A stretch of DNA of 14,792 bases from CAYVAP01 sp964343195. GTDB taxonomy: Bacteria; Bacteroidota; Bacteroidia; J057. The translations under genes were made by a program, and so were the position numbers. The notes under the pieces are model-generated. The model was given only the letters and a program-made list of their open reading frames with translations, was not told where the DNA came from and did no database searches. Within the stretch, counting starts at the first letter, position 1. Each line of letters opens with the position of its first letter. This document shows positions 1-7,100 of this stretch, piece by piece. The stretch spans positions 1 through 14,792 of the forward strand of contig CAYFIR010000149.1 in the NCBI GenBank assembly GCA_964343195.1. Reading direction: 5' to 3'.

Positions 1-6
1 GTACCA

Positions 7-62
7 TTCTGACTTCTGACTTCTGACTTCTGACTTCTGACTTCTGACTTCTGACCTCTGAC
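7..62. repeat. 7-bp tandem repeat (TTCTGAC)n
   Basis: Seven perfect copies of TTCTGAC (7-55) are followed by one copy with a single change (CTCTGAC, 56-62). Degenerate copies in the same register continue at 72-85 (GTCTGAC, TTCTTAC), and another TTCTGAC occurs near 122-128. The array lies just downstream of the leftward oxidoreductase gene and carries no ORF. It is a simple-sequence heptamer array. Its role is unknown; the repeat itself is directly visible. Confidence 0.95.
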
Positions 63-105
63 CGCGAAGCAGTCTGACTTCTTACTTCCGTTGAACGCAG
101 TGAAA

Positions 106-120
106 TCCCGAGCATCGGGA
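106..120 (-). terminator. Small hairpin after the oxidoreductase gene, possible weak terminator
   Basis: TCCCGA (106-111) pairs perfectly with TCGGGA (115-120) around a 3-nt loop. Read on the minus strand it lies 11 bp past the stop codon of the leftward gene and is followed by TTTC. That is a short T-run, so termination would be weak. It may instead be part of an intergenic repeat, since it sits among heptamer repeats. Confidence 0.4.
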
Positions 121-131
121 ACTTCTGACTT

Positions 132-785
132 TCAGCCCCATGGGTGGAGATCTTCCGACTGGACGATGTGGAATCCAGGTTCATCCTGCTCTGTGGTCAG
201 GCCTATCATGGCCTGGGCGACGGTCTTAACGTGGACAGCCTTGTAGCGCTTGAGTCCGCCGATCATCAGAGGTTCGAGGAGTTTGAAGAATCGCTCGCCC
301 CAGACCTCAGCGGGGCGGTACTCCTTGCGTGGGCCGACGAGAAGCGAGGGCCGGATGGCCAGGGTACGGGGTAGATCGAGCGATTTGATGTCGACTTCGG
401 TTTCGCCCTTGACCTTGAGGTAAAAGGAAGTCCAGCTATTGGCATCGGCACCGATGGAAGAGATGAAGGTATAGCAGCTGGCTCCTGAACGCCGGGCGAG
501 CTGACCCATGCCGACGATGTAGTCGTGGTCCACTTTGTAAAATGCAGGCTTGGAACCCGCGGTAGCCTGTGTGGTACCGAGGGTGCTATACACATGGTCG
601 ATGGACCCTTCAGGCTGCCAGTTATCCAGTTGGTCAAAGTCAATGATGTGCTGCTGTACATTTTCTGGTGTGCCCTCAATGGGACGGCGCAGCAGCAGAT
701 GTACCTGCTCGTATTTCTCGGCGAGGATGGGCCATAAAAACTGTCCGGTGAGGCCGGTCGCTCCGGCGAGGATGCAAGTGGGCAT
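132..785 (-). CDS. NAD(P)-binding oxidoreductase, HTATIP2-like atypical SDR
   Basis: This 217-aa soluble cytoplasmic protein is a single Rossmann-fold domain of the atypical short-chain dehydrogenase/reductase type. The dinucleotide-binding motif GATGLTG lies at residues 8-14. An Arg pair after beta-2 (33-34) suggests NADP(H). The segment STLGTT (67-72), the TFISSIGADA stretch (106-115) and the catalytic-type Tyr122-x3-Lys126 in FYLKVKGE follow in order, then RPSLLVGPR (145-153). This series is characteristic of the HTATIP2/TIP30-like family, and the length fits (about 210-230 aa). The substrate is unknown; bacterial members are usually annotated only as oxidoreductases or NAD-dependent epimerases. 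It is transcribed away from the rest of the window. The ATG at 785 has no convincing ribosome-binding site, and a heptamer repeat lies immediately upstream. It has no visible link to the sugar genes. Confidence 0.9.
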   Translation of the reverse strand: MPTCILAGATGLTGQFLWPILAEKYEQVHLLLRRPIEGTPENVQQHIIDFDQLDNWQPEGSIDHVYSTLGTTQATAGSKPAFYKVDHDYIVGMGQLARRSGASCYTFISSIGADANSWTSFYLKVKGETEVDIKSLDLPRTLAIRPSLLVGPRKEYRPAEVWGERFFKLLEPLMIGGLKRYKAVHVKTVAQAMIGLTTEQDEPGFHIVQSEDLHPWG

Positions 786-794
786 GGGAAGAGG

Positions 795-822
795 ATTCGT
801 GATGGGTAATTCGTGATTCGTA
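795..822. repeat. Second 7-bp phased repeat (ATTCGTG/A)
   Basis: Four heptamers in register: ATTCGTG (795-801), ATGGGTA (802-808), ATTCGTG (809-815), ATTCGTA (816-822), fading into ATTGGCC. On the minus strand it sits 10 bp upstream of the oxidoreductase ATG, so it lies in that gene's leader or promoter. Unit length matches the array at 7-62, but the unit sequence differs. Confidence 0.75.
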
Positions 823-859
823 ATTGGCCGAAGGATCGATCTGCCTCAGGCATAGTGGG

Positions 860-877
860 GGATATACTTGAATATCC
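860..877. promoter_or_regulatory. Inverted repeat in the divergent promoter gap
   Basis: GGATAT (860-865) and ATATCC (872-877) form a perfect 6-bp inverted repeat with a 6-bp spacer between the divergent genes at 785 and 991. This geometry suits a dimeric DNA-binding protein, but a short AT-rich repeat can occur by chance. No exact Bacteroidota-type -7 box (TAnnTTTG) was found in the gap on either strand. Confidence 0.25.
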
Positions 878-917
878 AAAGAATTCAGCATTTCGGCTTA
901 TGTCTTAGACCGCTTAC

Positions 918-964
918 TTGGGCAAATAGTTGAAATTGGCCGTCTGGTAACCTTATTTGCCCAA
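918..964. promoter_or_regulatory. Perfect 11-bp inverted repeat upstream of the secreted-protein operon
   Basis: TTGGGCAAATA (918-928) is exactly complementary to TATTTGCCCAA (954-964), with a 25-bp spacer. It ends 26 bp before the ATG at 991, in the gap between divergent genes. Perfect 11-bp arms are unlikely by chance at this position. It could be a two-site operator or a stem-loop in the mRNA leader of the rightward pair; the sequence cannot separate these. Confidence 0.5.
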
Positions 965-990
965 ATCATCCCTCAAACTAAGAAACAGTC

Positions 991-2298
991 ATGAATCTTT
1001 CTCTGCTTCGTCCTGTGTGGATCATCCTGTTCAGTGTTATGTTGAATAGTCTCTGGGCAAATGGTGGCCCCATCGATTACGCCGCCATCGAGCGCACCGG
1101 CAATGTCCAGTTGATGGAGGAACATGGAGTGAAGCTGATCTCCGAAGACCTGTCCATCACCCTGGAGCGCGAGTACGTACACGTGGTGGCGGTGTATCGG
1201 CTGCGCAGCAGTTGGAGAGATGAATCTGTAGAATATGGGTTTCCCATCGACGTAGGCATCGACGAAGCAGCGGGCAGTCCTGTCTGGCAGGAAACCTTCA
1301 TCAAGGACTTCCAATGGCGACTGGATCGCGATGTGCTGGACCATGAACTGCACCAGGATCGCACCCATTTTGCCTATCGCAGAGAAGAAAACGGCGAAAC
1401 GGTAGAGATTCCCTTTCGTCGCTTTTGGTATTTGGGAAAGCTCGGCCTCAAAAAGGGAGAAACTCATACCCTGAGGGTAAGCTACCGCATCAAACCCCGC
1501 CACACGGACTGGGAAACCAGTAAGGACCTCTTTCCCAGCTATGATTTGCGGGACTTTGTCTATGACCTTCGCCCAGCGGGATATTGGGACTCTGAATCAA
1601 TGGAGCGGCTCTCGATGAAGGTCGATGTAGGCAAGGCCATCCGCTGTGGTCGCGTTGTCTGGGTGAAAGGACTCGAAGATCTGAAGCGGGTAAGTGCCAC
1701 GGAATACCAGATGGAACTGACCAATGGCCCCATGCCGGAGGCTTTTCTGGACCTGCGCTACGACGTGTCGGGCTGCCTGCTCACCGATGACATTCGGGCC
1801 GAACTGCTTCCAAAAGACCGCATCCAGGAACTCAAGGCTTCCTCCCAGTTGGAAGGAAACTACGACCTTGAAAACCTGATTGACATGGACTTTGGCACGG
1901 CCTGGGTCGAAGGGGTGGATGCAACGGGGATCGGTGAATGGACGCAGTTTTCCTTCCACGAAGGAACGCGAGTTCGGGGAGTAATGCTCATGAATGGCTA
2001 CCTCAAGAGTGAATCGACCTACCTCGCCAACAGCCGCCTCAGGCGGGTGAGAGTGGAATACGAAATGCGGTTCAGTGAGGATGAAGAATTTCGCAAGGAG
2101 GAAATCGAGGTCGATCTCCCTGACCTGCCATTCCGAGAATTGACCCAGGAAAATTATGGCGTACAGACACATACCCTGGTAGAATTTGGCGACTATGCGC
2201 CGTATATGCGTCGGGTTCGCATCTCTATCCTGGATACATATCCGGGAACCAAATACGAGGATACCTGCATTTCAGAGGTAATCTTGATCGGAGAATGA
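991..2298 (+). CDS. Secreted DUF4424-like protein with C-terminal discoidin-like (NADase-type glycan-binding) domain
   Basis: This 435-aa protein starts with a Sec signal peptide (about residues 1-24, with hydrophobic IILFSVML and likely cleavage after WAN) and lacks a lipobox, so it is probably periplasmic or secreted. Residues about 25-265 resemble DUF4424: a LISEDLSITLE strand, a strand-rich body, then a segment centred on LGLKKGETHTLRVSY. Residues about 280-435 form a galactose-binding-like jelly roll of the NADase-type glycan-binding kind. Its marks are ASSQLEGNY near 283, NLIDMDFGTAW (295-305), VMLMNGY (331-337), and the closing CISEVILIG. No catalytic signature is visible, so a binding or structural role is inferred. 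The stop overlaps the next start (ATGA, 2295-2298), implying translational coupling. Fold assignment is from remembered family patterns; DUF4424 is the less certain half. Confidence 0.75.
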   Translation: MNLSLLRPVWIILFSVMLNSLWANGGPIDYAAIERTGNVQLMEEHGVKLISEDLSITLEREYVHVVAVYRLRSSWRDESVEYGFPIDVGIDEAAGSPVWQETFIKDFQWRLDRDVLDHELHQDRTHFAYRREENGETVEIPFRRFWYLGKLGLKKGETHTLRVSYRIKPRHTDWETSKDLFPSYDLRDFVYDLRPAGYWDSESMERLSMKVDVGKAIRCGRVVWVKGLEDLKRVSATEYQMELTNGPMPEAFLDLRYDVSGCLLTDDIRAELLPKDRIQELKASSQLEGNYDLENLIDMDFGTAWVEGVDATGIGEWTQFSFHEGTRVRGVMLMNGYLKSESTYLANSRLRRVRVEYEMRFSEDEEFRKEEIEVDLPDLPFRELTQENYGVQTHTLVEFGDYAPYMRRVRISILDTYPGTKYEDTCISEVILIGE

Positions 2299-3077
2299 AA
2301 GCGAGGCGACTGATCTGGCTGGTACTGCTCCTGGGCGGGAGTTGGGCGAATGGGCAAGGCCTCATTCCCGTTTGGACAGCCGAGAACGGTTGGCAAACCC
2401 AGCGGGATGTGTTCCTGCGACAGGGCGATAGCCTCGCCATTGCCATCCCTGCGGATATGCTGCTGCTCCAGCTACAGCCATTATTTCCCAGCTACGAAAA
2501 CCTGCCAAATCTGGCCCGGATCGACTATCTGGCAGACATCCTGGGAGAAGGCCCGGATACCCTGCGCCTGCGAGCCGATAGGGTAGGGGTGCAGTACCTG
2601 GCGCTTTGGCCGGGCAGGGAGCTCATGAGCCTGGACACAGTGCTGGAGCCGACGGTGGTCCTTCGCGTACGCCGCGATGACAGCTACCTGGGGTATTTGA
2701 CTGAGATGATCGGGGTGCCATTTGTGCTGCCGCCACGGCGGTTTCCTGACGGGGGGCATCAGACCGATCTGGGGCTGGGCGTTGATTGTGCGGAGTTGGC
2801 GATCTATGGGCGAAGGCGACAGGGCCATAAGGTGCCCTACGTTGGCCCACAGGGGATTTACTACTATCTGCGCCCCATTCGGCCAGACAGCCTGTTCGAA
2901 GGCTGCGTGGTTCACTTTGGCGGGCAGGTGTCGGTGCTTTACAGGGACCTGGGCCGCGCGGGCCAGTTGGACGCAGAAGACTTGCTGATCCAGTCCTACG
3001 AAACCTGGGTACGCATTGTCTCCTGGCGTGAGAGTGGGTGGTATCGGCGAGAGTGGGAAGGGTTTATGTGGAGGTGA
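2295..3077 (+). CDS. Secreted NlpC/P60-like protein, probable thiol hydrolase or inactive homologue
   Basis: This 260-aa protein has an N-terminal signal peptide (residues 1 to about 20, ending WANGQG). Residues about 25-125 form a strand-rich domain I do not recognise. Residues about 128-240 look like an NlpC/P60-type papain-fold domain: YLGYLTEMIGVPFV (131-144), then GVDCAELAIYGRRRQG (162-177) with Cys165 in the position of the catalytic nucleophile, then GCVVHFGGQVSVLYRD (203-218). NlpC/P60 enzymes normally carry His at the position equivalent to Gln211 (the HVGIY motif). Here His207, four residues earlier, is the only His in that strand. The protein is therefore either an enzyme with a rearranged triad or a non-catalytic binder. 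It overlaps the upstream secreted protein gene by 4 bp and likely acts with it in the cell envelope. Family membership is inferred from motif pattern only. Confidence 0.6.
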   Translation: MKARRLIWLVLLLGGSWANGQGLIPVWTAENGWQTQRDVFLRQGDSLAIAIPADMLLLQLQPLFPSYENLPNLARIDYLADILGEGPDTLRLRADRVGVQYLALWPGRELMSLDTVLEPTVVLRVRRDDSYLGYLTEMIGVPFVLPPRRFPDGGHQTDLGLGVDCAELAIYGRRRQGHKVPYVGPQGIYYYLRPIRPDSLFEGCVVHFGGQVSVLYRDLGRAGQLDAEDLLIQSYETWVRIVSWRESGWYRREWEGFMWR

Positions 3078-3143
3078 AAAAAGCAGATAGGCACCCTACT
3101 ATATATTTCAATAGCATGAAAAACCATTGTCATATCTACGACC

Positions 3144-3578
3144 ATGCAGGAAGAAAAGTGTCAGTGCCCTAAGGAATATCCCCTCGTCCTACAGTATCAT
3201 CTTGTTGAGGAGGTTTTAGTCTGCTCTCATTGCAACCTGGATAAGGAATTCGGAGAGCTTCCGCCCTCGATCAAAATGGAAATAGCTAATTGGACTAAGA
3301 GTTACCGAAAGGCGTTTAAAAAATGGCTGGTTGGCCCAGACCGATTGGACGAATTATCGAACCCTCAAAGCTCGCTGAATCAAAAGGGGTTAGCCATAGC
3401 GGCGAAGCTCAATACCATGCTGCCGACCTATTACTGGTGGCATGTCAATGAGGACGAATATTTTGATGCTTGCCCTAATTGTGGCAAGGGCTTTCAAACC
3501 GTTTTGAACGGATACGCAGAGCATCATAAGGTCTGTCAGCAGTGCCGGATATTGGTCAATGATACCACTCTCCCCTAG
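3144..3578 (+). CDS. DUF2310-like double zinc-ribbon protein (short form)
   Basis: This 144-aa protein has no signal peptide and is presumably cytoplasmic. Two four-cysteine sets are visible: Cys6/Cys8 with Cys27/Cys30 at the N terminus, and Cys110/Cys113 with Cys131/Cys134 at the C terminus (ACPNCGKGF and VCQQCRILVND). Between them lie an Asp/Trp-rich helix segment (IANWTKSYRKAFKKW) and LSNPQSSLNQKGLAIAAKL leading to PTYYWW. This order matches my recollection of the DUF2310 Zn-ribbon family, described as possibly nucleic-acid binding. Full-length members are longer, with an extra N-terminal domain, so this is a short version. No partner or pathway is known. It starts 66 bp after the secreted pair. 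Its codons look more AT-rich than those of the genes on either side. The next ATG upstream (3116) is out of frame. Confidence 0.7.
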   Translation: MQEEKCQCPKEYPLVLQYHLVEEVLVCSHCNLDKEFGELPPSIKMEIANWTKSYRKAFKKWLVGPDRLDELSNPQSSLNQKGLAIAAKLNTMLPTYYWWHVNEDEYFDACPNCGKGFQTVLNGYAEHHKVCQQCRILVNDTTLP

Positions 3579-3633
3579 CATTTTCTCTCCATAACGTTTC
3601 CGAAAATAAGCGAATTCATCTGCCTTAATCTCT

Positions 3634-3661
3634 ATGGAGCGGATCGGCTCCTCCATTTTTT
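3634..3661 (+). terminator. Intrinsic terminator after the zinc-ribbon gene
   Basis: ATGGAG (3634-3639) pairs with CTCCAT (3651-3656), and the last T begins a run of six T (3656-3661). An alternative stem, GGAGC (3636-3640) with GCTCC (3647-3651 region), overlaps it. The hairpin lies 55 bp past the stop codon at 3578 and plausibly ends transcription of the 991-3578 genes. Confidence 0.65.
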
Positions 3662-3747
3662 ACAGGCAGAATTACCCCCTTTTTACTAAGTAGGCCTTGC
3701 CAGAAATCGCAGTTTCCAGCGGTTTTAGCGTACTTTTTTGTCTCTGA

Positions 3748-3954
3748 ATGATTTTAGCCCCCACAATGACCGATCTGAAACACCTCGGTCCGGAGATCTA
3801 TTGCCAAGTTCGATTATCAAATAAGTTCATTCAAAATCAAACTGTCAAAAGGGTTTTAGAAATTCTTCCCATGAAGGGTTCAGGCTACCAAAAGGACTAT
3901 CTCGATTTGCTGGATTTTTTTAAGTCTGTCATCATTTTGGTTGGAGGTAATTGA
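3748..3954 (+). CDS. Doubtful small ORF, 68 aa, unrecognised
   Basis: An ATG-TGA frame of 68 codons starts at 3748, with a possible internal start at residue 7. The translation is of ordinary soluble composition (VKRVLEILPMKGSGYQKDYL and LDLLDFFKSVIILVGG near the end). It shows no motif, signal peptide or convincing transmembrane segment. It stands alone between a terminator and the susC leader, and its base composition is AT-richer than the neighbouring genes. It could be a small real protein, the remnant of a degraded gene, or chance. Confidence 0.22.
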   Translation: MILAPTMTDLKHLGPEIYCQVRLSNKFIQNQTVKRVLEILPMKGSGYQKDYLDLLDFFKSVIILVGGN

Positions 3955-4111
3955 CGAAAATTCCGGTGGGAGAGCAGGGTAAACGATCAAACTGCCGCTC
4001 AGGAAATATTACCCCCGGCTTCATTATGTCTCATACTTCTGGTTGCTCATAAGGCCGTCGGCTTGCTTCTCTAAATGGTGGATTTCATGTCCAACATCAA
4101 AACTACTTCGC
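3955..4111 (+). promoter_or_regulatory. Leader region of the susC operon
   Basis: Transcription of the sus-type operon should start in or before this 157-bp stretch. The best -7-like match is TACTTCTG (4034-4041), one mismatch from the Bacteroidota consensus TAnnTTTG, but no TTG was found at the expected -33 distance. GGGTAA near 3977 and TTACCC near 4010 form a loose 6-bp inverted repeat. No operator can be assigned. In the wider gap 3662-4111 I see only this region and the doubtful ORF at 3748. Confidence 0.3.
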
Positions 4112-7100
4112 ATGAAACAGTTTTTAGACCCAAGGAACTGGTTAACATGTTTCTTACTACTATTCTCGGGCCTCACCATGATGGCCCAGCAGGTTACCGT
4201 ATCCGGTACCGTGACTGATAGTACAACCAGTGAAGCACTGGTAGGAGCTACAGTTCTAGAGAAAGGCACTTCAAATGGTGTCATCACAGATGAGTCAGGT
4301 GGCTTTAAGCTGGCTGTCTTGGAAGGGGCTACACTGGTAGTCAGCTACTATGGTTTTCAAACGAGGCAACTCTCAATTGGGGATCAAACCAACTTTAACA
4401 TCCGGATGGGGGAGAGCATCTCCAACCTTGACGAAGTAATCGTAGTTGGATACAACACCCAGAAGCAACGCGAGGTAACTGGCTCAGTCGGCACCGTAGA
4501 TGCTGAGGATCTGGTCAAAACCCCGGCAGTTACCGCAGGCGGTATGCTGGTGGGACGTGTCCAGGGGATTACCACCCGTGCCAGGGATTCTCGACCAGGT
4601 GCTTCCATTGACCTGCAGATCCGAAATATGGGGGAACCCCTGTTTGTGATTGATGGAGTACCCTCAGACCAGGGGCAATTCAATCAACTGGGACTGAATG
4701 ACATCGAAAATATCACGATCCTGAAGGATGGTGCTGCCGCCATTTATGGTCTTCGAGCTGCCAATGGGGTAGTGCTGGTTACCACCAAGCGGGGTAAAAT
4801 CGGCCAGGAAGCCACCATCAACATCAACGGATACTACGGCATGTCCAACTGGGCACGTTTCCCCAGGCCAGCCAATGCCTATCAGTACCTGCGTGCGCGG
4901 GTAGAAGCTGAGACCAATGTGGGCCGTGCTGCTCCTGCTGCAATTCCGCCTGAGGAGTTGGAAAAGTGGCGTCTGGGTACGGAAGAGGGCTATGAGAGCT
5001 TTGACTATTATGATTTTATCGTGAGACGCAATGTGCCTCAGTACAACCTCAACGGAAGTATCTCTGGCGGTACAGAGTCCGCGACATACTACGTGTCCGT
5101 AACTCATCTGAACCAGGATGCAACCATCGAAGACTATAACTTCAACCGGACCAACATCCAGGCCAACGTGGATGCCCACATCTCTGACCGCCTGACCGTA
5201 GGGACTCAGGTGTATGGACGTATTGAGGATCGCCATCAGGTCGGTGTTCCAGGATTGGATGACTATTTCAACCCCATCCTGAGTATTTTCTCCATGTGGC
5301 CTACGGAACGCCCCTATGCCAATGATAACCCGGAATACATCAATACTACTCACAATGTGAACGTCAATCCGGCTACCTATACGGAGGAAGTAACGGGATA
5401 CATCGATGAGACCTGGCGCTCGATGAAGGCCAATCTCTATGCAGAGTATGAATTTGGATTTGGGCTAAAAGCCAAAGCAACATATGGCTATACTTTTGCC
5501 AACATGGACTTTGATGGGTTTGAGTACACCTACCAAACCTACACCTACAATGAAGCTACGGATACCTATCGCGTAACTGGTGGTAACGACAACCCATGGC
5601 GAGAGCGTCGTCGCAACGACCTGATCGATCGCGTAGCGCAGGTTCAGTTGACTTATGACGAGACTTTTGGAGACCACTCTGTGAGCGCCGTTGCTGGATT
5701 TGAGCGCTATGACCGCCGGAGTCATTACTTTGTTGTACACACCGTTCCCCCCAATAATTACATCCCCATCATGTCCTATGCAGACCAGGACATCCTTTAT
5801 GATGCACTGGGACAGGAAGCTCGTCAGGGATTCCTGGGCCGTGTGAACTATAACTACAAAGGAAAATACCTGGTCGAATTCCTGGGACGCTATGACGGAC
5901 ACTTCCTCTTCCCTCCTGGCAGCCGATATGGGTTCTTCCCTGGTGTGTCAGTAGGATGGCAACTGGGGGATGAGAAATTCATGCAGGGTATTGAGGCCAT
6001 CAGTGGGCTGAAATTGCGTGCTTCCTACTCCATCGTTGGAAACACCAATAACTCCTATGGATATATCATTGAGCCCTATAGCTACTATAGTGGATATGAT
6101 TTCCTTACTGGATCAGGGGGTAGTGCCGTACTGGATGGCGACCTGGTACCGGGAGTAGACCCACGCGGATTGCCTGTTACCAACCTTAGCTGGTTGGAAA
6201 ATCGATACAGCAACGTCGGGATTGACCTTGAGTTGTTTGATGGAGCTATTTTCGCTCAGATTGATGCCTTCCAGCGCTTCCGTGATGGACTACCTGCTGG
6301 TCGCTACGACGTTCAGATTCCGGATGAGGTCGGCTACACCCTGCCTGCAGAAAACCTGGAAGCTGATGCCGTATATGGTATTGAAGGAGCTGTGACCTAT
6401 CAGGGGCGCCGGGGGGCTTTCTTCTACCGGATTAGTGGCAATGCTTCTTTTGCCCGTTGGAGAAATGAGGTTCGCTACAAGCCCCGCTATGGCAACTCAT
6501 TTGACCAGTATCGCACTGAGCAGGAAGGCCGCTGGGTACAAAACTGGTGGGGGTACGAAGTCATCGGTCAGTTCCAGTCCCAGGAGGAAATCGACAATTA
6601 CCCCATCAACAATGATGGTCAGGGTAACCGAAATATGTTGCCTGGAGACCTGATTTTCAAGGATGTGAATGAGGATGGGATCATCAACTGGTTGGATGAA
6701 CGCCCCATTGGTTATCCTGAAGGATGGAGTCCTGCGCTGAGCTATGGATTGAATTTTGACTTTCAATACCGAGGATTCTCTCTGATCGCCGATTTTGCGG
6801 GTGCAGCCATGCAGACCTTTAACCGCTATTGGGAGTTGCGCTTCCCGTTCCCCAACAACGGTGTTTCTCCAGAATACCTCTTTGAAGACAACTGGCGCCA
6901 CGAGGATCCATATGATCCCACCAGCCCCTGGATTCCAGGTTACTATCCTGCCACGCGTAATGACTGGGGACACCCCAACTATTCCTATGGCAGCACTTTT
7001 TGGTTGGTTAACGTGCGTTACATCCGTCTGCGTAACCTGCAACTGGGTTATACCCTGCCCAAAACTTTACTTTCCAAAGTGGGCGTCGAAGCACTGCAGG

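Noticed and set aside
7..85. CRISPR array
   Set aside because: The unit is 7 bp with no spacers and no cas genes; it is a simple tandem repeat.
266..853. 195-codon minus-strand frame overlapping the oxidoreductase
   Set aside because: Ser/Pro/Arg-rich translation in another frame of a gene with a clear family match.
3082..3101. Terminator between the NlpC/P60-like and zinc-ribbon genes
   Set aside because: Only a 4-bp stem (TAGG/CCTA) with no T-run after it.
3102..3109. TATATTTC as a promoter -7 box for the zinc-ribbon gene
   Set aside because: One mismatch from TAnnTTTG, but with no TTG at the -33 distance; too weak to list.
3390..3656. 88-codon minus-strand frame across the end of the zinc-ribbon gene
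   Set aside because: Overlaps a gene with conserved Cys sites and runs through the terminator hairpin.
4043..4111. Upstream in-frame extension of the susC reading frame
   Set aside because: Starting at 4043 would place 23 residues before a normal signal peptide; ATG 4112 gives the expected N terminus.
4664..5353. 229-codon open frame on the minus strand
   Set aside because: Antisense to the susC plug and early barrel; no recognisable motif.
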